64,000 bases of DNA from Chakrabartia godavariana (GTDB lineage Bacteria; Pseudomonadota; Alphaproteobacteria; Sphingomonadales; Sphingomonadaceae): positions 1 to 64,000 of the forward strand of contig RKSN01000003.1 in NCBI GenBank assembly GCA_005518185.1. Direction: 5' to 3'. The notes beneath the pieces were generated by a model. That model had not been told where the DNA came from and made no database searches. It saw nothing but the letters and a program-made list of their open reading frames with translations. Position numbers and translations under genes: made by a program. Positions within the stretch are counted from its first letter, which is position 1. Every line of letters starts with the position of its first letter. Below are positions 26,441 to 35,420 of the stretch, piece after piece.

Positions 26441-27571
26441 TTGGCCAGCACGTTCACTCCGGTCATCTCCGCAACGGGTCTTTACACCCCGCCCGACAGC
26501 ATCTCGAACGAAGAGCTTGTCGACAGCTTCAACGCCTATGTCGCGCGCTTCAATGCCGAACATGCGGCGGAGATTGCGGCGGGCGAGATTGAGGCCCTGC
26601 AGCCGAGTTCGGTCGAGTTCATCGAGAAGGCGAGCGGGATCAAGGCCCGCCATGTCGTGTCCAAGGCGCCGATCCTCGACCCGGACATCATGTGCCCGCG
26701 CATCCCGGAACGCCCCAATGAGGAATTGTCGATCCTCGCCGAAATGGGCGTGGCGGCCGCCAAGCAGGCGCTCGCGCGCGCTGGACGCGACGCGGCCGAT
26801 GTCAATGCGGTCCTGTGCGCCTGTTCCAACCTGCAGCGCGCGTACCCCGCCATCGCCGTCGAAATTCAGGATGCGCTCGGCGTTCAGGGCTTCGGCTTTG
26901 ACATGAACGTCGCCTGCTCGTCCGCCACCTTCGGCATCCAGACGGCGGCGGACTTCATCCGTGCGGGCAACGCACGGTCGGTGCTCGTCGTGAACCCGGA
27001 AATCTGCTCGGGCCACCTCAACTGGCGCGACCGCGACAGCCACTTCATCTTCGGCGATGTGGCGACTGCCATCCTTGTTGAAGAGAAGGCGATGGCGCCC
27101 GCTGCACATTGGGAAATCCTCGGCACAAAGCTGAAGACGCAATTCTCCAACAACATCCGCAACAATTTCGGTTTCCTCAACCGGGCGGCCCCCGAGGGAA
27201 TTGGCGCGCGCGACAAGCTGTTCGTCCAGGAAGGACGCAAGGTGTTCAAGGAAGTCGTGCCGATGGTGTCGGACATGATCGTCCAGCAGCTCGACCATCT
27301 GTCGCTGTCGGCCGACCAGCTGCGCCGCATGTGGCTGCACCAGGCCAATGCAGGCATGAACCGGCTGATCGCGTCACGCGTTCTCGGCCATGAGGCGGAG
27401 CCTGACGAAAGTCCGACCGTGCTCGATACCTATGCCAATACCAGCTCGGCCGGTTCGATCATCGCGTTCCACAAGAACAGTGACGATCTGGTGGCGGGCG
27501 ATATCGGGCTGATCTGTTCGTTCGGTGCCGGCTATTCGGCCGGAACCGTGTTTATCCGCAAAGCGGCTTGA
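26441..27571 (+). CDS. beta-ketoacyl-ACP synthase III (FabH-like thiolase-fold enzyme)
   Basis: A 376-residue thiolase-fold condensing enzyme. The catalytic Cys is in DMNVACSSATFGIQTAADF, the catalytic His in RMWLHQANAGMNRL, and the Asn in YANTSSAGSIIAF, the FabH-type Cys-His-Asn triad. It is longer than E. coli FabH and has an insert rich in Ala/Glu after residue 35, like the alphaproteobacterial paralogue annotated as synthase III. It would start or extend acyl chains from acyl-CoA and malonyl-ACP. TTG 26441 is chosen: AGAAGGGGA lies 6-7 bases upstream, while the ATG at 26363 has no such site. It is the first gene of a long plus-strand run. Confidence 0.85.
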   Translation: MASTFTPVISATGLYTPPDSISNEELVDSFNAYVARFNAEHAAEIAAGEIEALQPSSVEFIEKASGIKARHVVSKAPILDPDIMCPRIPERPNEELSILAEMGVAAAKQALARAGRDAADVNAVLCACSNLQRAYPAIAVEIQDALGVQGFGFDMNVACSSATFGIQTAADFIRAGNARSVLVVNPEICSGHLNWRDRDSHFIFGDVATAILVEEKAMAPAAHWEILGTKLKTQFSNNIRNNFGFLNRAAPEGIGARDKLFVQEGRKVFKEVVPMVSDMIVQQLDHLSLSADQLRRMWLHQANAGMNRLIASRVLGHEAEPDESPTVLDTYANTSSAGSIIAFHKNSDDLVAGDIGLICSFGAGYSAGTVFIRKAA

Positions 27572-27602
27572 TCGCGCAGCCCCCAGCCCCCAGATAGACC
27601 CT

Positions 27603-28175
27603 ATGCTGATTGAGACCGAAACCACGCCGAATCCGGCCACGCTCAAGTTCCTGCCCGGCCGCGCTGTCATGAGCGCGGGAACCCGCGACTTTGCCTCGCC
27701 GGAAGAGGCGGAGGCTTCCCCGCTCGCTGAGGCGCTGTTCACGCTCGGCGATGTCGAGGGCGTCTTTTTCGGGCGCGATTTCATCTCGGTCACGGCCGGT
27801 CCGGGCGCATCCTGGGCGCATCTGAAACCCGACGTGCTGTCGATCCTTGTCGATCATTTCTCGGCCAACATGCCGCTGTTCAAGCCGGCGTCGGCGACGT
27901 TCAGCGTGCCTGCCGAGGACGCCGACTATGGCGAGGATCCGGCCGATGCCGACATCGTTGACCAGATCAAGGACCTGATCGAAACGCGCATCCGCCCCGC
28001 CGTCGCCAATGATGGCGGCGACATCGTCTATCGCGGGTTCCGCGAAGGGCGTGTCTACCTGAAGATGCAGGGCGCCTGCGCGGGCTGCCCGTCATCGACC
28101 GCCACGCTCAAGAATGGCATCGAGCAGCTGCTCAAGCACTATGTGCCTGAAGTGAGCGAAGTGCTCGCGATCTGA
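27603..28175 (+). CDS. NifU-type iron-sulfur scaffold protein
   Basis: A 190-residue Fe-S carrier with two domains: an N-terminal Nfu_N domain (IETETTPNPATLKFLPGRAV) and a C-terminal NifU domain with RIRPAVANDGGDIVYRGF and the cluster-binding CxxC in MQGACAGCPSSTATLKNGIE. It accepts a 4Fe-4S cluster and passes it to client enzymes; MiaB, encoded downstream, is a typical client type. It starts 31 bases after the FabH-like gene. Confidence 0.93.
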   Translation: MLIETETTPNPATLKFLPGRAVMSAGTRDFASPEEAEASPLAEALFTLGDVEGVFFGRDFISVTAGPGASWAHLKPDVLSILVDHFSANMPLFKPASATFSVPAEDADYGEDPADADIVDQIKDLIETRIRPAVANDGGDIVYRGFREGRVYLKMQGACAGCPSSTATLKNGIEQLLKHYVPEVSEVLAI

Positions 28176-28205
28176 ACCACTCCAGAAATCAAGACAGGAC
28201 AGACC

Positions 28206-28796
28206 ATGGCCCAGCCTCTCAATGATGCGGCGCTCGATCAGCTTTTCCGCACGGCGCGCACCTTCAACGGCTATCTCGATACGCCGGTGACAACCGCACA
28301 GATGGACGCCATCTGGGAACTGATGAAGTTCGGGCCGACGTCTGCCAACTGCCTGCCCGCCCGCCTTGTCTGGTGCGCCAGCCAGGAGGCCAAGGAAAAG
28401 CTTGCGGCGCTCACCATGCCCGCCAATGGGGAGAAGATCCTGAACGCGCCCGTGACCGTGATCATCGGCATGGACATGGAGTTTTACGAGCAGCTGCCCG
28501 AACTCTTCCCGCACACCGATGCGCGCAGCTGGTTCGTCGGCAACGATGCGATGATCCATGCGACGGCCCTCCGCAACTCGACCCTGCAGGGCGCCTATTT
28601 CATGCTCGCGGCCCGCGCGCTGGGGCTTGATACAGGCCCGATGTCGGGCTTTTCGAACGACGCAGTGGACGCCGCCTTCTTTGCGGGCACCAAGGTGAAG
28701 TCGAACTTCATCTCCACGCTGGGCTATGGCGACCCCGCCTCGATCTTCGAGCGGTCGCCACGTCCGGGCTTTGACCGCTTCAACACGGTCCTCTGA
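28206..28796 (+). CDS. nitroreductase family protein, malonic semialdehyde reductase-like (RutE/HadB)
   Basis: A 196-residue FMN-binding nitroreductase-fold enzyme. The markers fit the RutE-like subgroup: LFRTARTFNGYLDTPVT, WELMKFGPTSANCLPARLVW, LQGAYFMLAARALGLDTGPM and the C-terminal LGYGDPASIFERSPR. In pyrimidine catabolism RutE reduces malonic semialdehyde to 3-hydroxypropionate, but no other rut gene is here, so a general NAD(P)H-dependent reductase is equally likely. It lies between nifU and tsaB with a 6-base gap to the latter. Confidence 0.85.
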   Translation: MAQPLNDAALDQLFRTARTFNGYLDTPVTTAQMDAIWELMKFGPTSANCLPARLVWCASQEAKEKLAALTMPANGEKILNAPVTVIIGMDMEFYEQLPELFPHTDARSWFVGNDAMIHATALRNSTLQGAYFMLAARALGLDTGPMSGFSNDAVDAAFFAGTKVKSNFISTLGYGDPASIFERSPRPGFDRFNTVL

Positions 28797-28802
28797 GGCC
28801 CC

Positions 28803-29396
28803 GTGATCCTCGTCATCGAGACGGCAAGCACGGCCTGCTCGGTGGCCTTGATCGACGACGGTCAGGTCGTCGCGCACGTCCATGAAGACGTGGCGCGTGG
28901 CCATGCCGAACGGCTCGTCCCGATGATTGCAGAACTGCCGGAGGGCGGCCGGGCGGACGCCATCCTCGTCAATTGCGGTCCGGGCAGCTTTACCGGCGTG
29001 CGCGTGGGGCTCGCCGCGGCAAAGGCGCTCGGCCTTGCCTGGGGCGTGCCGGTGACGGGTTATTCCACCCACGCCCTGCTGGCCGCCGCCCTGTTCGACC
29101 AGCAGCCGGACCTGCCGGACGCGCTGATCGCCATTGAGGGCGGACATGGCGAAGTCTTCGTTCAGAATTTCACCGCGCATCCCCTTACCGCGCGCGATGC
29201 GCTCCGGTCGCTGCCGCCCGCCGACGTTCCTCCCTGTCCGCTGGCCGCCGGGTCCGCTGCCGGGCGCGTCTCAGCCGATGTGGCCATCATGATCGGTCCG
29301 GATGCCCGCCATGCCCGGCTGCTCCCGCCCGCATTCTGCTGCCTGCCGGCCACCGCAATCTATGGCCGCGCGCCGGATGCCAAGCCAAATCCGTGA
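28803..29396 (+). CDS. tsaB: tRNA threonylcarbamoyladenosine biosynthesis protein TsaB
   Basis: A 197-residue ASKHA-fold partner of TsaD, needed to form t6A37 on ANN-decoding tRNAs. MILVIETASTACSVALID is the phosphate-1 strand motif, HAERLVPMI the TsaB helix, and VNCGPGSFTGVRVGLAAAKA the highly conserved GPGSFTGxR block. The start is GTG 28803. It overlaps rimI by 4 bases (GTGA), the usual tsaB-rimI pairing. Confidence 0.92.
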   Translation: MILVIETASTACSVALIDDGQVVAHVHEDVARGHAERLVPMIAELPEGGRADAILVNCGPGSFTGVRVGLAAAKALGLAWGVPVTGYSTHALLAAALFDQQPDLPDALIAIEGGHGEVFVQNFTAHPLTARDALRSLPPADVPPCPLAAGSAAGRVSADVAIMIGPDARHARLLPPAFCCLPATAIYGRAPDAKPNP

Positions 29397-29863
29397 ACAC
29401 AGCGGTCGACATCAAGGTCGGTGACTTTCGTTCCATCGACGAGATCATGCCCATCATGGAGGCCGCCTTTGATCCCGCCTTTGGCGAAGCATGGACGGCC
29501 GGACAATGTCTTGCGATGCTGACAATCCCCGGCACGCGATTACTGGTCGCAAGTCAAAGCGAAACTATTGCCGGTTTTGCGCTTTCCCGCACAGTCGTTG
29601 ATGAATCAGAATTGCTTTTGATTGCCACGCATCCGTCTTTCCAAGGACAAGGGATTGGCACGCAGCTGGCAAGAGCAGTCATCGAAGATGTTGCGAAAAA
29701 TGGTTCCAAATTGGTCTTTCTCGAAGTGAGAGAGGGCAATCCGGCACTTTCTCTCTATTTGCGTGTCGGTTTCCTACAAGTGGGGCGACGGGAAAAATAC
29801 TATCGCGGCAAGACAGGCGAATATTTCAACGCACTAACACTGCGATATGAAATAGCGTCTTGA
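29393..29863 (+). CDS. rimI: GNAT acetyltransferase, RimI-like
   Basis: A 156-residue GNAT enzyme. The acetyl-CoA loop FQGQGIGTQLARAVIED follows LLLIATHP, and the end LREGN-like EVREGNPALSLYLRVGF and YYRGKTGEYFNALTLRY fit RimI, which acetylates the N-terminal Ala of ribosomal protein S18. It begins with GTG overlapping tsaB. From about 29500 on, the codon choice changes: many A/T-ending codons and roughly half G+C by eye, against the GC-rich third positions of neighbours. This may reflect recombination with a lower-GC source. The 106 bases after it before mucR show no clear gene. Confidence 0.88.
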   Translation: MNTAVDIKVGDFRSIDEIMPIMEAAFDPAFGEAWTAGQCLAMLTIPGTRLLVASQSETIAGFALSRTVVDESELLLIATHPSFQGQGIGTQLARAVIEDVAKNGSKLVFLEVREGNPALSLYLRVGFLQVGRREKYYRGKTGEYFNALTLRYEIAS

Positions 29864-29969
29864 ACATTATTCGATCGATCACTTATAACCGGAATGGTCG
29901 ATAATGTTTTGGCAAATGCTGGGTGACAACGTCAAAGGCGGTCATCCAGTTTCAGAAAGCGAGACTTAA

Positions 29970-30392
29970 ATGACCGAAGCTACTGACCTCAAGGAAACGC
30001 TGATCACGCTGACGGCCGACATTGTCGCAGCACATGTCAGCAACAACTCCGTCGCCGTTTCCGACCTTCCGCACCTTATCTCGAACGTGCATGGCGCACT
30101 GTCCGCCCTTGGCGGCCCGGTTGCACCGGCCGAAACCAAGCTGGAGCCGGCCGTTTCGGTGCGCGCCTCCATCAAGCCTGACTATATCGTCTGCCTGGAA
30201 GACGGTAAGAAGCTGAAGATGCTGAAGCGTCACCTGATGACGCACTATGGCATGACGCCCGATGACTATCGCGCCAAATGGGGTCTTCCCAAGGACTATC
30301 CGATGGTCGCGCCCAACTATGCCGAACAGCGCCGCACGCTTGCGGTGAAGATCGGCCTGGGTCGCAAGCCCGGCGCACGGCGCAAGAAATAA
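29970..30392 (+). CDS. MucR/Ros family zinc-finger transcriptional regulator
   Basis: A 140-residue DNA-binding regulator. Helical N-terminus ITLTADIVAAHVSNNSVAV mediates oligomerisation in MucR proteins. The prokaryotic zinc-finger region reads IVCLEDGKKLKMLKRHLMTH, with Cys, Asp replacing the second Cys as in many MucR homologues, and two His; then MTPDDYRAKWGLPKDYPMV and a basic tail GRKPGARRKK. MucR proteins act as global, H-NS-like repressors of exopolysaccharide, motility and cell-cycle genes. It is monocistronic-looking, with about 100 bases upstream and 73 downstream. Confidence 0.9.
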   Translation: MTEATDLKETLITLTADIVAAHVSNNSVAVSDLPHLISNVHGALSALGGPVAPAETKLEPAVSVRASIKPDYIVCLEDGKKLKMLKRHLMTHYGMTPDDYRAKWGLPKDYPMVAPNYAEQRRTLAVKIGLGRKPGARRKK

Positions 30393-30465
30393 CATTCTTT
30401 CCGCAACGCGAATTGGGGGCTAGAAGGTTGGGCATGTCCCAGTCTTCTGGCCCCGAGTTTTTCTG

Positions 30466-30888
30466 ATGCACCGACATATCGACGTGGAAGCGCTGTGCCA
30501 GGAAAAGGGCTTGCGCATTACCGACCAGCGGCGCGTCATCGCCAAGGTTCTGTCCGAAGCCGCCGACCATCCCGATGTCGAGGCGGTGCATGAACGCGCG
30601 TCCGCGATTGATCCGGGCATTTCGATCGCGACCGTCTATCGCACGGTCCGCCTGTTTGAAGAGGCCGGCATTCTGGAGCGCCATGATTTCGGCGACGGCC
30701 GGTCCCGCTATGAAGCGGCTGCCGAAGCACATCACGACCATCTGATCGATGTCGAAACGGGCCGCGTGATCGAATTCGTCGATCCCGAGCTGGAGGCGCT
30801 GCAGAAGGTCATCGCCGAACGGCTGGGCTTCCGGCTCGTCGACCACCGCATGGAACTCTATGGCGTCGCGCTCGATCGCAAGAGCTGA
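30466..30888 (+). CDS. fur: Fur family transcriptional regulator (Fur/Mur type)
   Basis: A 140-residue metalloregulator. The winged-helix DNA-binding domain has RITDQRRVIAKVLSEA and ISIATVYRTVRLFEEAGI; the metal and dimer domain has the HHDHLIDVETGRVIEF block with His ligands. There are no CxxC structural zinc motifs, as in alphaproteobacterial Fur/Mur proteins, some of which respond to manganese, so the metal is uncertain. plsC starts inside its last 29 bases. Confidence 0.9.
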   Translation: MHRHIDVEALCQEKGLRITDQRRVIAKVLSEAADHPDVEAVHERASAIDPGISIATVYRTVRLFEEAGILERHDFGDGRSRYEAAAEAHHDHLIDVETGRVIEFVDPELEALQKVIAERLGFRLVDHRMELYGVALDRKS

Positions 30889-31615
30889 CGCCGCCCCGTT
30901 GCGGGCCTGGACGAGAATTGCGGCCATCGTCGTCGTCCTCGCCATTTTCATTCTGCCCCATCTGCTTTGGCGCGTCTTTGACAGGAAGTCCCCGATTGCC
31001 GGGCTGTTTCTGGCAAGTGCCGCAAAGATCGCCGGCATCGATGTTCGCGTCCAGGGCAAGGCTATCCGGCAGAACGTTCTCTACATCGCCAACCATGTCA
31101 GCTGGCTCGACATTCTGGCGCTGGCCGGGGCCACGCGCTGTGCCTTTGTTGCCAAGGCCGACATGAAGCCCTGGCCGCTGATCGGCTGGCTGACGACCAG
31201 CAACAACACCGTCTATGTCGAGCGCGAGAGCCGCCAGACCGCGCATCATCAGGCCAGCGCCTTGCAGACGGCGCTGCTGACGGGCCAACCGGTCACGCTC
31301 TTTCCTGAAGGGACGACCAATGACGGGCGTCAGCTGCTCACCTTCCGCACCTCGCTGGTGGCTGCGGTGACGCCCGCGCCAGAGCAGATTTCGATCCAAC
31401 CTGTGGCCATCGACTATGGCGCGAACGCCCCCGAGATCGCCTGGGTGGGCGACGAGTCCTTTGGCAGCAATGCGCTACGCATTCTCGGGCGACGCGGGCG
31501 CACTGGCGTCACGCTTCATTTCCTTGCGCCCTTGTCCCATGCCGACTTTGCCGACCGCAAGGCGATCGCCGCGCACAGCCGTGCCGAGATTGCAGCGGCA
31601 CTGGGCGTCAGCTAG
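30860..31615 (+). CDS. plsC: 1-acyl-sn-glycerol-3-phosphate acyltransferase
   Basis: A 251-residue membrane-associated acyltransferase that makes phosphatidic acid from lysophosphatidate. One hydrophobic helix lies near the N-terminus (IAAIVVVLAIFILPHLLW). The acyltransferase motifs are NHVSWLD (NHxxxxD active site), VERE and LFPEGTTNDG (glycerol-phosphate binding). Its ATG overlaps the end of fur. Synteny fur-plsC-miaB-phoH-ybeY supports the call. Confidence 0.9.
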   Translation: MASRSIARADAAPLRAWTRIAAIVVVLAIFILPHLLWRVFDRKSPIAGLFLASAAKIAGIDVRVQGKAIRQNVLYIANHVSWLDILALAGATRCAFVAKADMKPWPLIGWLTTSNNTVYVERESRQTAHHQASALQTALLTGQPVTLFPEGTTNDGRQLLTFRTSLVAAVTPAPEQISIQPVAIDYGANAPEIAWVGDESFGSNALRILGRRGRTGVTLHFLAPLSHADFADRKAIAAHSRAEIAAALGVS

Positions 31616-31624
31616 GGCCAGCGC

Positions 31625-32947
31625 ATGACTCGCCCCACCCCCAAGACCTTCCACGTCAAATCCTTCGGTTGCCAGATGAACGTCTATGACGGGGAGCGCA
31701 TGGCCGAACTTATGGGGTCGGAGGGCATGGTCGCGGCGGGCAGCGAGACCGAGGCCGATCTGGTCGTGTTCAACACCTGCCACATCCGGGAAAAGGCCGC
31801 GGAGCGTGTCTATTCCGAAATCGGCCGCCAGCGCCGTGAGGACGGCACCCGCCCGATGATCGCCATGGCAGGTTGCGTCGCACAGGCCGAGGGCACCGAA
31901 GTCACCCGCCGCTCTCGCGATGTCGATATTGTGGTCGGGCCACAGGCCTATCACGCTTTGCCGCAGATGATCGCCCGCGCCAGCCGGGGCGAGCGCGTCC
32001 ATGACCTTGACCTTCCGGGGCTCGAAAAGTTCGGCAAGCTTCCCGCCCGCAAGCGGACCGGCGCCACCGCCTTCCTGACCGTGCAGGAAGGCTGCGACAA
32101 GTTCTGCACCTATTGCGTCGTGCCCTATACGCGCGGCGGCGAGATCAGCCGCAGCTTTGCCGCCATCGTCGATGAAGCCAGGGGCCTGGTGGACGCCGGT
32201 GCGCGGGAGATCACGCTGCTCGGCCAGAACGTCAATGCGTGGCGCGAAGGCCAGCAGGGCCTTGAACACCTGATCCACGCCATTGCCGAGATCAGCGGGC
32301 TGGAGCGCATCCGCTACACGACCAGCCATCCGAACGACATGACCGACGGCCTGATCCGCGCCCATGCCGAAGTCGACAAGCTGATGCCGTTCCTGCACCT
32401 GCCCGTGCAATCGGGCAGTGACCGCATCCTGAAGGCGATGAACCGAAAGCACACGGCGGCCTCCTATCTCGCCATCATCGACCAGGTCCGCGCCGCGCGG
32501 CCTGACATTGCCATTTCAGGCGACTTCATTGTCGGCTTCCCGGGCGAGACCGAGGCCGAGTTTGAAGAGACGCTGGAGATCATCCGGGCGACCAATTACG
32601 CCATGGCCTTCAGCTTCAAATATTCGCCGCGCCCCGGCACGCCTGCGGCCACCATGGACGATCAGATCGCGCCCGACGTGATGGATGATCGGCTGCAGCG
32701 GCTGCAGGCCCTGCTCAACGAACAGCAGCTGGCCTTCAATCAGGCGAGTGTCGGCAAGCGCACCCGGGTGTTGCTCGAACGCGACGGAAAGCTGCCCGGC
32801 CAGAAAATTGGCAAATCGCCCTGGCTGCAGTCGGTTCATGTCATGACCGATGCACAGATCGGTGATATGGTCGACGTCGATCTGGTTTCTGCCGGGCCCA
32901 ACAGCCTTGCGGGTTCTCTTGCGGACAAGGAGCTGAATGTCGCGTAA
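31625..32947 (+). CDS. miaB: tRNA-2-methylthio-N6-dimethylallyladenosine synthase
   Basis: A 440-residue radical-SAM methylthiotransferase modifying i6A37 in tRNA. The UPF0004 N-terminal domain carries the auxiliary-cluster cysteines ([34 protein letters not shown]). The radical-SAM domain has [19 protein letters not shown] with CxxxCxxC, and the C-terminal TRAM domain begins near residue 375. It needs 4Fe-4S clusters, for which the NifU-type protein upstream is a plausible donor. It overlaps the phoH-like gene by 11 bases. Confidence 0.96.
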   Translation: MTRPTPKTFHVKSFGCQMNVYDGERMAELMGSEGMVAAGSETEADLVVFNTCHIREKAAERVYSEIGRQRREDGTRPMIAMAGCVAQAEGTEVTRRSRDVDIVVGPQAYHALPQMIARASRGERVHDLDLPGLEKFGKLPARKRTGATAFLTVQEGCDKFCTYCVVPYTRGGEISRSFAAIVDEARGLVDAGAREITLLGQNVNAWREGQQGLEHLIHAIAEISGLERIRYTTSHPNDMTDGLIRAHAEVDKLMPFLHLPVQSGSDRILKAMNRKHTAASYLAIIDQVRAARPDIAISGDFIVGFPGETEAEFEETLEIIRATNYAMAFSFKYSPRPGTPAATMDDQIAPDVMDDRLQRLQALLNEQQLAFNQASVGKRTRVLLERDGKLPGQKIGKSPWLQSVHVMTDAQIGDMVDVDLVSAGPNSLAGSLADKELNVA

Positions 32948-33941
32948 ACCCCAACCCGCCCAATCGGGCGACAAAGCCCGCCTTGAGGTTGTGTTCGACA
33001 AACCGCAGCTTCTGGGCCTGGTTTTCGGGCAATATGACCAGAATCTGGTCGCCATCGAAAACGCCCTTGGTGTCTATATCGCGGCACGCGGCAACAAGCT
33101 TCAGATCGAGGGGGAGGCAGATTCGATCGGCCGCGCCCGGGATGTTCTGACCGGGCTGTACAACCGCGTCGTCCATGGCCAGGAAATCGACGCCGGCACG
33201 GTGTCAGGCATCATTTCCATGTCGGCCGAACCCACGCTCGACGGCATCATCCGCAACGACGCGAGCGACGCACCGCCGGTGATGATCCGCACGCGCAAGA
33301 AGACCATCGTCCCGCGTTCGGCCACGCAGATCCGCTACATGGAAGCGCTCGTCCGCAATGACGTGATCTTCGCGCTCGGCCCGGCGGGGACGGGCAAGAC
33401 CTATCTCGCCGTCGCGCAGGCCGTGTCGCAGCTCATTTCGGGATCGGTCGACCGGCTGATCCTGTCGCGCCCGGCGGTTGAGGCGGGCGAGCGGCTGGGC
33501 TTCCTGCCGGGTGATATGAAGGAGAAGGTCGACCCCTATCTCCGCCCGCTTTACGATGCGCTCTATGATACGCTGCCTGCCGAACAGGTGGAGCGGCGCA
33601 TCAGCTCGGGCGAGATCGAGATCGCGCCGATTGCCTTCATGCGCGGTCGCACGCTTGCCGAAAGCTTCATCATCCTGGACGAGGCGCAGAACACGACGCC
33701 TGCGCAGATGAAGATGTTCCTCACCCGCTTCGGGATGAACAGCCGCATGGTCATTTGCGGCGACCCGCGTCAGGTCGACTTGCCTGATCCGAGCAAGTCG
33801 GGCCTCGCCGACGCGGTCAGCCGTCTGGAGGGCGTGGAGGGCGTCGCCGTCGTGCGGTTCAACGCAGCCGACGTCGTGCGTCACCCGATCGTGGGACGCA
33901 TCGTCGAGGCGTATGAAGGGCCTGACAGCGCACCGCGATGA
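32937..33941 (+). CDS. PhoH-like ATPase
   Basis: A 334-residue P-loop protein with an N-terminal KH-like region (about 1-100) and the PhoH NTPase domain: [17 protein letters not shown], Walker [32 protein letters not shown], Walker [11 protein letters not shown] and GDPRQVDLP. PhoH/YbeZ proteins partner with YbeY in rRNA processing and may act as RNA helicases. The overlap with miaB and the 4-base overlap with ybeY show tight coupling. Confidence 0.93.
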   Translation: MSRKPQPAQSGDKARLEVVFDKPQLLGLVFGQYDQNLVAIENALGVYIAARGNKLQIEGEADSIGRARDVLTGLYNRVVHGQEIDAGTVSGIISMSAEPTLDGIIRNDASDAPPVMIRTRKKTIVPRSATQIRYMEALVRNDVIFALGPAGTGKTYLAVAQAVSQLISGSVDRLILSRPAVEAGERLGFLPGDMKEKVDPYLRPLYDALYDTLPAEQVERRISSGEIEIAPIAFMRGRTLAESFIILDEAQNTTPAQMKMFLTRFGMNSRMVICGDPRQVDLPDPSKSGLADAVSRLEGVEGVAVVRFNAADVVRHPIVGRIVEAYEGPDSAPR

Positions 33942-34435
33942 TCGACGCCGCCATCATTGACGAAGGCTGGGACACATCGACGGACTGGCAGGGCATCGGC
34001 GAGACCGCCGTCGCCTGGGCGGTGGCGCGCACGCCCTTTGCGGGGCTGGCGCGGTCCGACACGCCGGTGGAAATTGCGATCCGCCTGACGACCGATGCCG
34101 AGGTGCAGGCGCTCAACCGCCAGTATCGCGAAAAGGACAAGCCGACCAACGTCCTGTCCTTTCCGATGTATGCGCCCGAAGAGATCCTCGATCTGGAGGA
34201 TGAGCGCCTGCCCGAGATCATGCTCGGCGACATTGTCCTCGCACGCGAGACCTGCACCCGCGAGGCGGCGGAAAAGAACATCCCCGTTGCAACCCATGCA
34301 ACCCACCTGATCGTGCACGGAGTTTTGCATCTGCTGGGTTATGACCATATAGCGGATGAAGACGCACACGAAATGGAGGCGCTGGAGCGCCGCATCATGG
34401 CCGATCTTGGTCATGATGACCCTTATGGAGACTGA
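33938..34435 (+). CDS. ybeY: endoribonuclease YbeY
   Basis: A 165-residue zinc metalloprotein for 16S rRNA 3' maturation and ribosome quality control. The diagnostic HGVLHLLGYDHIAD contains the three His ligands (HxxxHxxxxxH). LNRQYREKDKPTNVLSFPMY and LGDIVLARE are also family blocks. The start ATG overlaps the phoH-like stop. The CBS-domain gene follows after 11 bases. Confidence 0.95.
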   Translation: MIDAAIIDEGWDTSTDWQGIGETAVAWAVARTPFAGLARSDTPVEIAIRLTTDAEVQALNRQYREKDKPTNVLSFPMYAPEEILDLEDERLPEIMLGDIVLARETCTREAAEKNIPVATHATHLIVHGVLHLLGYDHIADEDAHEMEALERRIMADLGHDDPYGD

Positions 34436-34446
34436 AACAGACCGCC

Positions 34447-35325
34447 ATGTCGGAGGATGCCAGTAGCGGCCGATCCTGGTTCCAGAGCCTGAGATCGCTT
34501 GTTTTCCGCCGCGAGCCATCGCTGCGTGACCAGATCGAGGATGCCATCGAGGAAGCCGAGGATGGCGAAGCCGCCGTCCATGGCGACCTGTCTGCCATCG
34601 AGCGCGAGATGCTCCTCAATCTGCTGCACTTTGGCGAGCGCACGGTGGGCGATATCGCCGTCCCGCGCAGCGACATCATTGCCGTGCCAACGACGATCAG
34701 CTTTGCCGATCTGGTCAAGGCCTTTGCCGATGCCGGGCACAGCCGCCTGCCGGTCTATCGCGACAATCTGGACGATGTGTCGGGCATGGTGCACATCAAG
34801 GACGTGTTTGCGATCCTCGCGCGCAACCGCAAGCCGCCGGCGACCATCACCAAGCTCATCCGCCAGCCGCTCTACGTGCCCGCCGCGCGCGGCGTGCTCG
34901 ACGTGCTGGCCGACATGCGCGCCAAGCGCATCCATCTCGCCATCGTCATCGATGAATATTCGGGCACCGAAGGCCTCGTCACCATCGAGGACATCGTCGA
35001 GGAAATCGTGGGCGACATCGAGGACGAGCATGACGATGCGCCCGTCGAGATGCTCGTCAATGTCGAGGACGGCATCTGGGAGGCCGACGCCCGCGCCGAG
35101 CTGGAAGACGTTGCCAACATCATCGACCCGCGTCTGGGCGAGGTCGATGAAGACGTCGACACGCTCGGCGGCCTCGCGTTCGTTCTGGCGGGCCATGTGC
35201 CGCAGGTGGGTGAGGTGCTGGCGCATGACAGCGGCTGGCGGCTGGAGATCACCGAAGGCGATGAACGCCGCGTCACGCGGGTCCGCCTGCACGCGCCGCT
35301 GCCGGACGTCGCGTCCGCAAAATAG
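34447..35325 (+). CDS. CorC/HlyC-type CBS-pair and transporter-associated domain protein
   Basis: A 292-residue cytoplasmic protein: an acidic N-terminus, a CBS pair (VGDIAVPRSDIIAVPTTISF ... GHSRLPVYRDNLDDVSGMVH and IDEYSGTEGLVTIEDIVEEI), then a CorC_HlyC domain with DTLGGLAFVLAGHVPQVGEV. CorC-type proteins are linked to Mg/Co efflux and bind adenine nucleotides at the CBS pair. In many genomes ybeY-corC is followed directly by lnt; here three other genes intervene. Confidence 0.92.
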   Translation: MSEDASSGRSWFQSLRSLVFRREPSLRDQIEDAIEEAEDGEAAVHGDLSAIEREMLLNLLHFGERTVGDIAVPRSDIIAVPTTISFADLVKAFADAGHSRLPVYRDNLDDVSGMVHIKDVFAILARNRKPPATITKLIRQPLYVPAARGVLDVLADMRAKRIHLAIVIDEYSGTEGLVTIEDIVEEIVGDIEDEHDDAPVEMLVNVEDGIWEADARAELEDVANIIDPRLGEVDEDVDTLGGLAFVLAGHVPQVGEVLAHDSGWRLEITEGDERRVTRVRLHAPLPDVASAK

Positions 35326-35420
35326 GGCTTACCCATTGCCGCACCGCTGCTAGACTTGGGGCGGGGCAAAAAAGAATCGGTCGCACCCCTCAAGATCAAC
35401 CCGTCACAGGGAGAGAGATT

